64,000 nucleotides of DNA from Xanthobacteraceae bacterium (GTDB lineage Bacteria; Pseudomonadota; Alphaproteobacteria; Rhizobiales; Xanthobacteraceae), in NCBI GenBank assembly GCA_022844485.1, contig JALHLQ010000012.1, positions 1 through 64,000 of the forward strand, given 5' to 3'. A program made the translations under genes and the position numbers. Below, one piece after another: positions 1 to 9,704 of this stretch (the stretch's first letter is position 1; each line of letters opens with the position of its first letter). The notes beneath the pieces were generated by a model that saw nothing but the letters and a program-made list of their open reading frames with translations, was not told the origin of the DNA and did no database searches.

Positions 1-117
1 CGCATCAAGCAGTTCCGTCGCATTGCTACACGTTACGAGAAAACGGCCAGAGCTTACCTGTCGATGCTAAGCATCGCCGCAGCAATGCTCTGGATTAAAA
101 CTGTCAACACGGCCTAG
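1..117 (+). CDS. IS5-family transposase, C-terminal end (cut by window edge)
   Basis: The first 114 bases read as 38 codons (beginning RIKQFRRIATRYEKTARAYL, then SMLSIAAAMLWIKTVNTA) followed by TAG. This basic, aromatic tail with RYEKTA...YL is the usual C-terminus of IS5-family DDE transposases, where it follows the last catalytic Glu. The catalytic residues lie off the window, so activity cannot be judged. The stop codon sits inside CTAGTGTCCTTCG (114-126), the same 13 bases that end a palindromic repeat at 9496-9570, so the terminus of the insertion sequence may be close to the stop. The left part and the target duplication cannot be seen. Confidence 0.75.
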   Translation, partial: RIKQFRRIATRYEKTARAYLSMLSIAAAMLWIKTVNTA

Positions 118-234
118 TGTCCTTCGTGATTACGGATGGTGCTTGACTGGAAGAACGTGGCAATTGGAGCGGGCGCATAGATGAAGGCGTCATTTGCCGC
201 GCTACGGGGCATTGTCACGAGGCGCGACGCCAAT

Positions 235-265
235 AAAAAAAGGGCCGCTGCTGCGCGGCCCTTTT
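235..265 (-). terminator. Rho-independent terminator of groESL
   Basis: GGGCCGC (242-248) and GCGGCCC (255-261) form a perfect 7-bp stem with a 6-base loop. On the minus strand the hairpin is followed by a run of T residues (A-tract at 235-241 on the plus strand). It lies about 115 bases past the groEL stop. Confidence 0.75.
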
Positions 266-285
266 CGATCTTGTCGTGAACCAGC

Positions 286-370
286 GGGTGGGCAAAGGCG
301 CATTTTGCGCCGTGCCCACGCCTCCGCTCAGGAGCCGCGTAGTGGGTGCGCTTCGCGTCGCCCACCCTAC
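286..370. repeat. Interspersed repeat with GTGGGC / CCCACCCTAC ends, copy 1
   Basis: The stretch starts GGGTGGGCAAAGGCG, has a central CGTGCCCACG and ends GCCCACCCTAC. Two further copies of the same design lie at 14865-14951 and 15059-15145. The ends are inverted repeats, so the element resembles a small non-autonomous MITE-like repeat. It lies between the groEL stop and its terminator and would therefore be transcribed with groESL. Confidence 0.7.
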
Positions 371-378
371 ACAGCGAC

Positions 379-2088
<1,710 letters not shown>

Positions 2089-2110
2089 TCAAGGTTTTGT
2101 CCGTTTGAGT

Positions 2111-2428
2111 TCAGGCGGCCTTGCGCTTGGATTCGGTGCCACCCTGGAGAACGCCCATGATGTCGCTCTCCTTCATGATCAGGTATTCGACACCGTCGAT
2201 CTTGACCTCGGTGCCCGACCACTTGCCAAAGAGCACGCGGTCGCCAGCTTTCACGTCCATCGGGGTGAGCTTGCCGGATTCGTCACGCCCGCCGGGACCG
2301 ACGGCGACGACTTCGCCCTGCTGCGGCTTCTCTTTGGCGGTGTCGGGGATGATGATGCCGCCGGATGTCTTCTCCTCGGCATCGATGCGCTTGACGACGA
2401 CGCGGTCGTGAAGCGGACGGAATTTCAT
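2111..2428 (-). CDS. groS: 10 kDa co-chaperonin GroES
   Basis: GroES caps the GroEL cage. The 105-residue product starts [14 protein letters not shown], with the mobile-loop segment [18 protein letters not shown] at about residues 17-34 and the conserved [11 protein letters not shown] near residues 62-72. The length is typical. An AGGAGG Shine-Dalgarno sequence lies just upstream of the start. It is the first gene of the groESL operon, with a CIRCE element about 130 bases upstream, so HrcA-repressed, heat-induced expression is expected. Confidence 0.98.
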   Translation of the reverse strand: MKFRPLHDRVVVKRIDAEEKTSGGIIIPDTAKEKPQQGEVVAVGPGGRDESGKLTPMDVKAGDRVLFGKWSGTEVKIDGVEYLIMKESDIMGVLQGGTESKRKAA

Positions 2429-2555
2429 AGGAATCCTCCTTGTTTATCGCATTGCAGCTTGTTGAAAATCGGCGACCAGGGAGCTTCCCCCACCCGGCCT
2501 CCGCAATCCCACGTAGGGACGGCCAGCACCCCCGCAAGGGGCTCCGGGAAATTTT

Positions 2556-2582
2556 TTAGCACTCGCTTTGGCGGACTGCTAG
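2556..2582 (-). promoter_or_regulatory. CIRCE element (HrcA operator) of groESL
   Basis: TTAGCACTC (2556-2564), nine bases, then GACTGCTAG (2574-2582) matches the CIRCE consensus TTAGCACTC-N9-GAGTGCTAA with two mismatches in one arm. It sits 128 bases upstream of the groS start. HrcA binds this element to repress groESL at normal temperature (established for the family). Confidence 0.9.
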
Positions 2583-2731
2583 TAGAATTTTGAACCTCCC
2601 CGCGGTGTTATCAGCAGACTCCAGGACATGCTGCTAATGCCTTGGAACTAAACGATTTGTTCAGAGTTTAGGCTTGTAATTGGAGACCGGGGCGCAGCAG
2701 ACTCGATGTCCGATTCACAAGGAGGGCATCC

Positions 2732-3001
2732 ATGATCAGTGCGGACTTCCGGCGTCAGCTTCAGGGCTATGGCCTGACCACGGCCCAGATCCTCTACCGG
2801 CGGCCCGATCACCGGTGGCTTTTGCAGTGCTACGTCTGGCAGGACTATGACCTCTGCCCGAGCTTTCCCGAACTCAACAAGTTCCTGGAGTTCTGGCGCG
2901 AGAAGCTCGAAGGCCCGCTGCACTCGGTCACGGTGGCCCATTCCAAGCTGATCAAGCCCGCCGAGATCAAGGCCATCGACGGGGTGTTTCGGCTGCATTG
3001 A
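2732..3001 (+). CDS. usg: Usg-family protein
   Basis: The 89-residue product (MISADFRRQLQGYGLTTAQI..., ending GVFRLH) matches the small alphaproteobacterial Usg family, recognisable by LTTAxILYRxPDH, LLQxYVWQDYDL and EGPLHSVxVAHSxLIKPAE. The family is named after an ORF near trp genes and its biochemical role is unknown. A strong AAGGAGGG ribosome binding site precedes the ATG. The gene is monocistronic and divergent from groESL. Confidence 0.85.
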   Translation: MISADFRRQLQGYGLTTAQILYRRPDHRWLLQCYVWQDYDLCPSFPELNKFLEFWREKLEGPLHSVTVAHSKLIKPAEIKAIDGVFRLH

Positions 3002-3039
3002 GGCGCCGGCATCCGGTCATGATCCACTCCGCTGGAGTC

Positions 3040-3135
3040 TGATCCGATCGGATGGAATCTGAGTCAAATTCCAGAACTATTGTTATGGCATTTCTTTCGG
3101 CCAACCGGTGCCCGTCGGGGCGGACAATGCTCTAG
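3040..3135. repeat. Interspersed repeat TGATCCGATCGGAT...GCTCTAG, copy A
   Basis: It starts with the palindrome ATCCGATCGGAT, contains GGCATTTCTTTCGGCCAACC and ends AATGCTCTAG. A related copy lies at 18168-18266 and a more diverged one at 22225-22294. This organisation is a familiar short intergenic repeat in Rhizobiales genomes (from memory, not searched). Its end overlaps the stop codon of the transporter gene. Confidence 0.65.
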
Positions 3136-4457
3136 CTCAACACCCCGACCACGGCGCCGAGGAGGCACGTCGCGAGCGTGCCGGAGACGATCGACTTGAA
3201 GCCGAGCGAGAGAATGTCGTCGCGCCGCTCCGGCGCCATCACGGTAAGGCCGCCGATCATGATGCCGAGGCTGCCGAAATTGGCGAAGCCGCACAGGGCG
3301 TAGAGCATGATCAGACGCGAGCGCTCGTCGAGCGCGCCGGGCGGCAATTGCGCGAGCTCGAGATAGGCGATGAACTCGTTGAGGACGGTCTTGACGCCCA
3401 TCAGCGCGCCGGCGGCCGGCGCCTGATCCCAAGGGACGCCCATCGCCCAGCAGATCGGCGCCATCACGAGCCCGAGCAGACGCTGCAAGGTGATCGGCGC
3501 GCCGGCAATCGCCGGCAACAGCGAGAGCGCGGCGTTTGCAAGATGCACGAGGGCGACCAGCACGATCAGCATGGCGACGATGTTGAGCAGCAGCTCAAGC
3601 CCCGAGGTGGTGCCCTTCACGATCGCGTCCATGGTGCTGTTCGCGACCGGCGGGGGATCGAAGCCGCTCGTGTCCCGGGCTGACCCGAATTTATCGACGC
3701 TTCGCGACGCTGTTGTCTGGACCCCGGCTCTCGCTTCGGCTTCGCCTCCGCTTCGGCCGAGGAAAGTTTCCGGCACCATGACTTGCGCGATCACGATGGC
3801 GGCCGGCGCGCCGAGCACGGAGGCCACAATGAAGTGTCCGGCGGCATCGGGGATCATCGGCCCGAGCAGCGTCGCATAAAGCACAAGGACGGTTCCGGCG
3901 ATGCCGGCCATTCCGCCCGTCATCACGATGAACAGCTCGCTGCGCGTGAGCTGCGCGAGATACGGCTTGATGAACAGCGGCGCTTCCACCATCCCGACGA
4001 AAATATTCGCGGCGGTCGAAAGTCCGACGGCGCCGCCGATGTTCAGCGTGCGCTCCAGCGCGCGCGACAAGGCGCGCACCACGGGCGGCAGGATGCCCCA
4101 GTAGAACAACAGCGTCGTCAGCACGCTGACGACGAGCACGATCGGCAGCGCCTGGAAGGCGAGAATGAATTCGCTGCCGGGGATCTTCGGCTCAAAGGGG
4201 AGGGGGCCGCCGCCGAGATAGCCGAATACGAAGGACGTGCCGGCGCGCGTTGCCGCGGCAACCGCATCGACGGCACGGTTGGCGGCGGCGAAGGCGGCTT
4301 TGACCGGCGGCGCTTTCAGAAGCAGCGCCGCAAGCGCGACCGTCAGCGCGACGCCGATCACGACGTTGCGCCATGCGACGGCGCGGCGCTGTTCGCTCAG
4401 AATCCAGGCGAGGGCGATCAGGGCGGCGATGCCGATCGCGGATTGCAGGTTTGGCAT
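3132..4457 (-). CDS. nupC: Concentrative nucleoside transporter, NupC/CNT family
   Basis: The 441-residue inner-membrane protein is expected to couple nucleoside uptake to an ion gradient. It has N-terminal membrane segments (residues 1-50), a gate domain around LPIVLVVSVLTTLLFYWGIL, the CNT signature stretch LSTAANIFVGMVEAPLFIKP (146-165) followed by MTGGMAGIAGTVL, and the C-terminal GVKTVLNEFIAYLEL and LCGFANFGSLGIMIGGL segments. Residues about 234-268 (EARAGVQTTASRSVDKFGSA region) are an atypical Arg/Ser/Gly-rich insertion between two membrane segments, see 3654-3758. Substrate preference cannot be told from sequence. Confidence 0.9.
   Translation of the reverse strand: MPNLQSAIGIAALIALAWILSEQRRAVAWRNVVIGVALTVALAALLLKAPPVKAAFAAANRAVDAVAAATRAGTSFVFGYLGGGPLPFEPKIPGSEFILAFQALPIVLVVSVLTTLLFYWGILPPVVRALSRALERTLNIGGAVGLSTAANIFVGMVEAPLFIKPYLAQLTRSELFIVMTGGMAGIAGTVLVLYATLLGPMIPDAAGHFIVASVLGAPAAIVIAQVMVPETFLGRSGGEAEARAGVQTTASRSVDKFGSARDTSGFDPPPVANSTMDAIVKGTTSGLELLLNIVAMLIVLVALVHLANAALSLLPAIAGAPITLQRLLGLVMAPICWAMGVPWDQAPAAGALMGVKTVLNEFIAYLELAQLPPGALDERSRLIMLYALCGFANFGSLGIMIGGLTVMAPERRDDILSLGFKSIVSGTLATCLLGAVVGVLS
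3654..3758. repeat. In-frame repeat-like insertion inside the nucleoside transporter gene
   Basis: This part of the transporter gene is low-complexity and repeat-like (GGACCCCGGCTCTCGC, then CTTCGGCTTCGCCTCCGCTT). It encodes about 35 residues with no counterpart in the CNT family as I know it. The reading frame stays open. The sequence resembles intergenic palindromic repeats of this group (inference). Confidence 0.5.
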
Positions 4458-4536
4458 GAACCGACGCGTCCCCCTCCAGAAAGAGAGTAGCGGTTCACGA
4501 TGCCGTCGTCAGGGATTAAGGCCGCCCCTCCACGCG

Positions 4537-4569
4537 AAAAGGCACGCGCGCCCGGTGGACGCGCGTGCC
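4537..4569 (-). terminator. Rho-independent terminator of the Gly-rich secreted protein gene
   Basis: GGCACGCGCG (4541-4550) and CGCGCGTGCC (4560-4569) form a perfect 10-bp stem. On the minus strand the stem is followed by TTTT. It lies 30 bases past the stop of the gene at 4599-5000. Confidence 0.75.
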
Positions 4570-4598
4570 TGATTTGGTGGACTACTACGTTACTTCTG

Positions 4599-5000
4599 TC
4601 AGTGCGGGGCCGGCACGACGATGACATCGCTCTGCGACCGCGGGGCCGGAGCGACCAGAGGACCGCCCGTCGTCACGTCCGCGGGCGGCACAATGACCGC
4701 AGGTCCGCCGCCGGCGCTGAGCGGCTCATTCGACACGCCGGTTGTGATGTCCGGGGTGCCCGAAGTCCCGCCGCCGCCGGCGCCGCCGGCCGCGCCGGCA
4801 ATGCCGGAGCGGTTCGGCGCCGGTAGCCCGTCGCGGGCGTTGCCCGGGGTTCCCCCGGCGCCACCCCCGGCGCCGCCGCCGGCGTCCTGTGCCAGAATAA
4901 CGCGCTCGCCGCCGGTCAGATCGAGGGCGGACGCATTCGTCGAGATTCCAGAAAGCAGCAGCGCCGCTGCCGCCGCTGAAAGCATCAGATTGTGTTTCAC
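4599..5000 (-). CDS. Secreted glycine/proline-rich protein of unknown function
   Basis: The 133-residue product opens with a clear signal peptide (MKHNLMLSAAAAALLLSGIS, cleavage likely after ASA near residue 25). It continues as low-complexity Gly/Ala/Pro-rich sequence (GGGAGGGAGG, GGAGGGG, VIVPPADVTTGG) and ends VIVVPAPH. I recognise no domain. It is monocistronic, with a strong terminator downstream, which supports a real transcript. A role in the periplasm or cell envelope is inference from the signal peptide only. Confidence 0.6.
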   Translation of the reverse strand: MKHNLMLSAAAAALLLSGISTNASALDLTGGERVILAQDAGGGAGGGAGGTPGNARDGLPAPNRSGIAGAAGGAGGGGTSGTPDITTGVSNEPLSAGGGPAVIVPPADVTTGGPLVAPAPRSQSDVIVVPAPH

Positions 5001-5169
5001 TGTGGCCTCTTTTGTTTTGCGGTCCGGTTGCCCGAACCAGACACCAAAACGGCGGGGCCTCGCATTAGTTCTACTTTCCGACCCTCAAGTCGCGTTCGGA
5101 GTGTCAACAAATTGTGTACGGGAATTTGATCTTTCCGCCGTGTAATTTTCGAACCGGATGCGCGCGGCC

Positions 5170-5919
5170 TCAGCCGCGGCCCTCGAACGGCATCTTGGTC
5201 GCCTTGACCGTCATGAACAACACGTTGGCGTCAAGCGGCAGGCCCGCCATGTAGAGCACGGCGCTGCCGACATGCGCGGCATCCATGCGCGGCTCCGGCA
5301 TCTTGCGCCCGTCGGGCTGCAGCACGCCCTCGGCCATGCGCTCGGTCATCGGCGTCGCCGCGTTGCCGATGTCGATCTGGCCGCAGGCGATGTCGTAGGC
5401 GCGGCCGTCGAGCGCGGTCGATTTCGTGAGACCCGTGATCGCATGCTTGGTCGAGGTATAGGCGACCGAGAAGGGGCGCGGCGCGTGCGCGGAGATCGAG
5501 CCGTTGTTGATGATGCGGCCGCCGCGCGGCGTCTGATCCTTCATGATCTTGAACGCCTCCTGCGTGCAGATGAAGCAGGCGGTCAGATTGGTGTCGACGA
5601 CCTCCTTCCATTTTTCGAGCTTCAGGTCCTCGAGCGGAACCGGGGGCGCGCCGATGCCGGCATTGTTGAACAGGACGTCGAGGCGGCCGAAGGTCTGCTT
5701 GGCTTTCGCAAACAGCGTGCGAATCGACTCGGGATCGCGCACGTCGGTCGGCACGATCAGCGATTTGCCCCCGCCGTCTTTGGCGGTCGCCTCCAGCATC
5801 TCCTTCCGCCGCCCGGCGAGCGCCACGGCATATCCGTCTTTCAGAAAAGCGAGCGCGACCGCGCGGCCGACGCCGGTGCCGGCGCCGGTGACGATCGCGA
5901 CCTTCTGCAATTGTGCCAT
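5170..5919 (-). CDS. SDR-family NAD(P)-dependent oxidoreductase
   Basis: The 249-residue product is a classical short-chain dehydrogenase/reductase. It has the Rossmann motif TGAGTGVG (11-18), NNAG (85-88), the catalytic Ser in NNGSISAH (about 141) and YTSTK (Tyr154, Lys158). The length is typical. A GGGGGA ribosome binding site precedes the start. The substrate is not predictable and the gene stands alone between the Gly-rich protein and the GGDEF-EAL gene. Confidence 0.9.
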   Translation of the reverse strand: MAQLQKVAIVTGAGTGVGRAVALAFLKDGYAVALAGRRKEMLEATAKDGGGKSLIVPTDVRDPESIRTLFAKAKQTFGRLDVLFNNAGIGAPPVPLEDLKLEKWKEVVDTNLTACFICTQEAFKIMKDQTPRGGRIINNGSISAHAPRPFSVAYTSTKHAITGLTKSTALDGRAYDIACGQIDIGNAATPMTERMAEGVLQPDGRKMPEPRMDAAHVGSAVLYMAGLPLDANVLFMTVKATKMPFEGRG

Positions 5920-6028
5920 GACATTCCCCCGTTATGTCTGCGATTGGCGCGCGAGAGGCGCAATGCGGCATCCATTGTAGAATGCGGGATGGGCGAAGCG
6001 GAAGGTGCCTGCCCTCAGCGGCAGCGGA

Positions 6029-7690
6029 TCAGCCGGACCCCCGCGCCTGTGCGCGGTGGGGCTGCTCGGCGATGCGCGCCGTAATCGCGGCGGCGTCAGC
6101 AGGCGGGCCGAAGCGGTAGCCTTGCATCGAATGCACGCCGGCGGCGCGCAGGAACAGATTCTGCTCCGCGGTCTCGACGCCCTCGGCGATCACCTTCATG
6201 CCGAGTCCACGGCCGACGCTGACAATGCCATGCATCACCGCGGCGGCGTCGGCGGCGGATTCGATCGCGCGAACGAAACTCGTCTCGATCTTGATCTTGT
6301 CGAAGGGGAAGGTGCGCAGATGCAGGAGGCTCGAATAGCCGGTGCCAAAATCGTCGAGCGAGATCTTGATGCCGAGCGCCTGCAGTCTGCGCATGATCTG
6401 ATCGGCGCCTTCGACGCTGCCGAGCAACGTGACTTCGGTCAGCTCGAGCTCGAGCAGGTTCGGGTCGAAGCCGGTCTCCTCGAGAATGGCTTTGACCACG
6501 TCGACGAAATCCGGCCGGCGAAACTGCAGGGGCGAGACATTGATCGCGAGCAGCATCCCCGGCCAGGCGCGCGCGTCGAGGCAGGCACGGTGCAAGACCC
6601 ACTCGCCCAGCCGCGTGATGAGTCCGCTTTGCTCGGCGACCGGAATGAAGGTCGAGGGCGGGATTTCGCCCTCGGCCGGGTGATCCCAGCGGCAGAGCGC
6701 CTCGACGCCGATGATGCGCTCGCCATCGGGGGCGACCAGCGTCTGATAGACCAGGCGCAGCCCGTCGGCGTCGAGCGCGTGGCGCAACTCGTTTTCAAGC
6801 TTGCGGCGGCGGCGGATTTCGGCATCCAGGGCCGCATCATAGACGCAGGCGCGGTTGCGGCCTCGATTCTTGGCGCGATAGAGCGCGATATCGGCGCAGC
6901 GGAGCGCGTCGATCGCGGTCGTCGTCCTGTCGATGCAGGCGATTCCGACACTCGCGCCGATGACGATCTCGTGTCCCGCGATCCTGTGCGGCGCGCTGAG
7001 ACTGCGAATGAGAGTCCCAGCGGTTTCGAGCAGCGTCGCATCATCGGTCGGGCCATGAGCGACGATGGCGAACTCATCGCCGCCGAGCCGCGCGACCAGC
7101 CCGTCATCGGGCTCGATCGCGCGCAGGCGCTCCGCCACCGAGCGGATCAGTTCGTCGCCGACATGATGGCCGTGCGTGTCGTTCACGTTCTTGAACTCGT
7201 CGAGGTCGATATAGAAGACCGCGGCGCTCCGTCCCGTCTTGCGTACCGTCTCGACGGTGCGTTCGAGCCGCTCGCTGAAATGAGAGCGGTTGACGAGTCC
7301 GGACAAGGGGTCCTGTCCGGCGCGCAGGCGCAAGTCGTCTTCGCCGCTCGCAACCTGCGCCGCGATGCTGCGGCCATAGACGATCGCATAGAGAAAGAGC
7401 GCCATGAGCGCGAGGAGCGCGAGTGCGAGCAGCACCGGCGTCAAACCGCCGCGATCGATCGAATTGGCGAGTGCAACGGCAATGCACAAGGCGGCAATCG
7501 TAGCGTAAAGCACGATCGGCGCTATGACCTTGCGCACGCGCTCGCCGAGCGACCAAACTGGATGAGCCGAAGCCCGCATCGGTTGTCCCATCGCTGCGGC
7601 GCCTTTCGCCGCATCGCCTCGAATAGCGGATTCAAATCGCGAAAGGATTACGTGGATAGCGGAGTGGCGACCACGACCGTAAAATTGCAT
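6029..7690 (-). CDS. Membrane-anchored GGDEF-EAL cyclic-di-GMP protein
   Basis: The 553-residue protein has two predicted membrane helices (about 55-77 and 84-105) and a diguanylate cyclase domain with intact GGDEF at 203-207. A phosphodiesterase domain follows, with the EAL motif written EALCRW at 330-335, the ELTEVTLL segment and DDFGTGYSS at 446-454. Both catalytic signatures are intact, so it could make or degrade cyclic di-GMP. The position expected for the inhibitory RxxD site reads RAIE, so product inhibition may be weak. No N-terminal sensor domain other than the membrane hairpin is visible. It is the last gene on this strand before the Anbu operon, about 120 bases away. Confidence 0.92.
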   Translation of the reverse strand: MQFYGRGRHSAIHVILSRFESAIRGDAAKGAAAMGQPMRASAHPVWSLGERVRKVIAPIVLYATIAALCIAVALANSIDRGGLTPVLLALALLALMALFLYAIVYGRSIAAQVASGEDDLRLRAGQDPLSGLVNRSHFSERLERTVETVRKTGRSAAVFYIDLDEFKNVNDTHGHHVGDELIRSVAERLRAIEPDDGLVARLGGDEFAIVAHGPTDDATLLETAGTLIRSLSAPHRIAGHEIVIGASVGIACIDRTTTAIDALRCADIALYRAKNRGRNRACVYDAALDAEIRRRRKLENELRHALDADGLRLVYQTLVAPDGERIIGVEALCRWDHPAEGEIPPSTFIPVAEQSGLITRLGEWVLHRACLDARAWPGMLLAINVSPLQFRRPDFVDVVKAILEETGFDPNLLELELTEVTLLGSVEGADQIMRRLQALGIKISLDDFGTGYSSLLHLRTFPFDKIKIETSFVRAIESAADAAAVMHGIVSVGRGLGMKVIAEGVETAEQNLFLRAAGVHSMQGYRFGPPADAAAITARIAEQPHRAQARGSG

Positions 7691-7763
7691 TAATGGGGGT
7701 TAATGCGCGCTTGAGGGAATGCAGAGAGTTTGACGGGATTGCGGGATGTAACGAGGCTGACAG

Positions 7764-7780
7764 CCGGACTTGCAGTCCGG
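7764..7780. terminator. Possible hairpin terminator between the Anbu operon and the GGDEF-EAL gene
   Basis: CCGGACT (7764-7770), TGC, AGTCCGG (7774-7780) is a perfect 7-bp stem with a 3-base loop just past the stop of the Anbu gene. No T-run follows on either strand, so the terminator role is uncertain. Confidence 0.35.
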
Positions 7781-7812
7781 AGCGAGGCGGTCGGTAAGTC
7801 GATCTGAAATCG

Positions 7813-8625
7813 TCACGATGCGCTGCGCGAATCCTGTCCGACCCCGGGTTCCCGTTCGAGTTCGGCCGCCCGGCGCTTCGGGGCGGGCGGGGCATAGGGC
7901 GGACGCGGAATCGCGTTGTGGGCGGCACGCAAGGCGGCGGACCAGCGTTCGCGAAGATCGTGGAAATACGGCTCGCCCGGCTCGATGCGGTAAGACAGTT
8001 CGGCATCGCAGGCGTCGCGGCGCATCACCACGATGTCGATCGGCATGCCGACTCCCAGATTGGAGCGCATGGTGGAATCCATCGAGATCAGGCCGATCTT
8101 GAGCGCGTCATAGAGATCGATGTTGTGGGTGATCGCGCGGTCGAGGATCGGCTTGCCGTATTTGTGCTCACCGATCTGCAGATAGGGCGTGTCGATGGTG
8201 CATTCGATGAAGTTTCCGGCGGCGTAGATCATGAACAGCCGCAGGCCTTCACCCTTGATCTGTCCGCCGAAGAGAAAGGAGACGTCGAATTTCACGTCGG
8301 AGGCCTCAAGCGTTCCGCCATGGACGTCCTTGACGGCGCGGATGGTGCGGCCGACTTGCTGCGCGGCCTGGAACATCGTCGGTGCTTCTATCAGCGTCTC
8401 GACCTCTCCCGTGACCGGGTTGAGCACGCCCTCGGTCAGCAGGCTGACCACGGATTGGCTGATCGACAGGTTGCCCGCGGAGGCCAGCGCGAAGCAGCGC
8501 TCCCCAGGGCGGCCGAAGACATGCAGTTTGCGAAAGGTCGAGATGTTGTCGAGACCGGCATTCGTGCGCGTGTCGCCCATCATGACGAGGCCGTCGCGCA
8601 CGAGGATTCCGCAGCAATAGGTCAT
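7813..8625 (-). CDS. Anbu-type proteasome-related protease (ancestral beta subunit)
   Basis: The 270-residue product begins MTYCCGILVRDGLVMMGDTR. Removal of Met exposes Thr2 as the N-terminal nucleophile of this Ntn-hydrolase family. GDTRTNAG and the SAGNLSISQSVVSLL segment are typical of Anbu, a bacterial self-assembling proteasome relative. The family length (about 240-270) fits. It ends the operon ATP-grasp, alpha-E, transglutaminase, Anbu, a gene set known to co-occur. The cluster has been proposed to make and process a peptide or peptide-tagged substrate, but no substrate is established. It follows the transglutaminase gene by 16 bases. Confidence 0.9.
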   Translation of the reverse strand: MTYCCGILVRDGLVMMGDTRTNAGLDNISTFRKLHVFGRPGERCFALASAGNLSISQSVVSLLTEGVLNPVTGEVETLIEAPTMFQAAQQVGRTIRAVKDVHGGTLEASDVKFDVSFLFGGQIKGEGLRLFMIYAAGNFIECTIDTPYLQIGEHKYGKPILDRAITHNIDLYDALKIGLISMDSTMRSNLGVGMPIDIVVMRRDACDAELSYRIEPGEPYFHDLRERWSAALRAAHNAIPRPPYAPPAPKRRAAELEREPGVGQDSRSAS

Positions 8626-8641
8626 AACAATCCCTGGCCCG

Positions 8642-9466
8642 TCAGCTCTGCACCTGCCGCGCAGCCTCGATCACATGGACCGCGACTCCCAGCGTTTCCG
8701 CGCCGCCACGATATCGGCTTCCGCGCACCGGCGCCGCTCCCAAATAATCGAGCCCGACGGCGACGCGCACATGCGCCTCGGTTGCCGAGATGCCGTTGGC
8801 CGCATCGAACGCGACCCAACCGAGATCGGGCACATAGGCCTCGGCCCAGGCATGGCCGGCCTCCTGCTCCACGACGCCGTCCGAGCGATGAAAGTACCCG
8901 CTGACATAGCGTGCGGGGATGTCGAGAACGCGCGCCGCGGCGATGAAGATGTGAGTCAAGTCCTGGCACACCCCGCGCCGGAGCGCAAAGGCCTCGGCGG
9001 CCGTCGTGCCGGCATGCGTCGGATCGGTATCGAAGGTCACGTCGGCATGAATGGCGGCCAGCAGCGCGTGCAGCACGTCCAGCCTGTTGCCGTCCTGGTC
9101 CTCCAGCTGCCGCGCGAAATCCTTGATCGCGCCATCGGCGTGCGTCAGCGGCGTTTCGCGAAGGAACAGAGCAGGCGGAAACCGCTCGACGGTTCCGCGC
9201 ACGAGGCCGGCCATCTCCTGCTTCTCGACGTCTCCCTCGACGAGAATCGACAATTCGTCGAACGGGCCGTCGGCGCTGAACGTGTGCAGGATGTTGCCGA
9301 AGGCATCTTCGTCCTGCGCCAGCCGGCAGTCGGCGGAGAGTTCGATGCGCCAGTCGAGGACGAACTGGCCGTCATGATTGCGCGGCGTAAGCCGCAGCGT
9401 CTGGATGATGCCGGACGCCGGACTCGCGTAGCGATAAGACGTTTCATGACGGATACGAACGCGCAT
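8642..9466 (-). CDS. Transglutaminase-like cysteine protease of the Anbu operon
   Basis: The 274-residue protein has an N-terminal transglutaminase-associated beta domain (MRVRIRHETSYRYASPASGI...) and a transglutaminase/protease fold. The catalytic triad is Cys167 (RRGVCQDLTHIF), His205 (GHAWAEAYV) and Asp221 (FDAANG). I chose the Met at 9466 because it matches the family start. The longer frame runs upstream into the palindromic repeat at 9496-9570. It probably cleaves or links peptides in the Anbu pathway (inference from context). Confidence 0.88.
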   Translation of the reverse strand: MRVRIRHETSYRYASPASGIIQTLRLTPRNHDGQFVLDWRIELSADCRLAQDEDAFGNILHTFSADGPFDELSILVEGDVEKQEMAGLVRGTVERFPPALFLRETPLTHADGAIKDFARQLEDQDGNRLDVLHALLAAIHADVTFDTDPTHAGTTAAEAFALRRGVCQDLTHIFIAAARVLDIPARYVSGYFHRSDGVVEQEAGHAWAEAYVPDLGWVAFDAANGISATEAHVRVAVGLDYLGAAPVRGSRYRGGAETLGVAVHVIEAARQVQS

Positions 9467-9495
9467 GGGATGTGTGGGAATCGCTGCAATCTCCG

Positions 9496-9570
9496 CTAGT
9501 GTCCTGATTCCGAAGTTCGCATTATTGTGCGGCACCCTCGTTTGCGAACTTCGGAATCGAAGGACACTAG
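9496..9570. repeat. Palindromic element 1 with CTAGTGTCC ends
   Basis: The 75-bp sequence starts CTAGTGTCCTGATTCCGAAG and its other end is the inverted complement (CTTCGGAATCGAAGGACACTAG) with a two-base difference. The arms are about 28 bases around a short loop containing GTGCGGCACCC. It sits between the transglutaminase and alpha-E genes, inside the Anbu operon. The 13-base end CTAGTGTCCTTCG also occurs at the transposase stop at 114-126. Confidence 0.85.
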
Positions 9571-9582
9571 CAACTTATTGAT

Positions 9583-9660
9583 CTAGGGTGGCTTTGGTTC
9601 AGAAGTCCGCATCCGGGACTTGCGGCAAGAATGATGCGGACTTCTGAACCGCCACACTAG
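9583..9660. repeat. Palindromic element 2 with CTAG ends
   Basis: The 78-bp sequence has inverted arms containing GGTTCAGAAGTCCGCAT and ATGCGGACTTCTGAACC, starts CTAGGGTGGC and ends GCCACACTAG. It has the same design as the element 12 bases away (CTAG termini, about 25-base arms, short loop) but a different arm sequence. The two may form stable hairpins in the operon mRNA. Confidence 0.85.
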
Positions 9661-9704
9661 GCATCATCGCGATTGCCCGGTCCTTGTCCAGCCGCGGCGG
9701 CACG

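Noticed and set aside
114..365. 83-codon minus-strand frame (MGDAKRTHY...)
   Set aside because: It is the translation of the interspersed repeat at 286-370, a common false gene call in these genomes.
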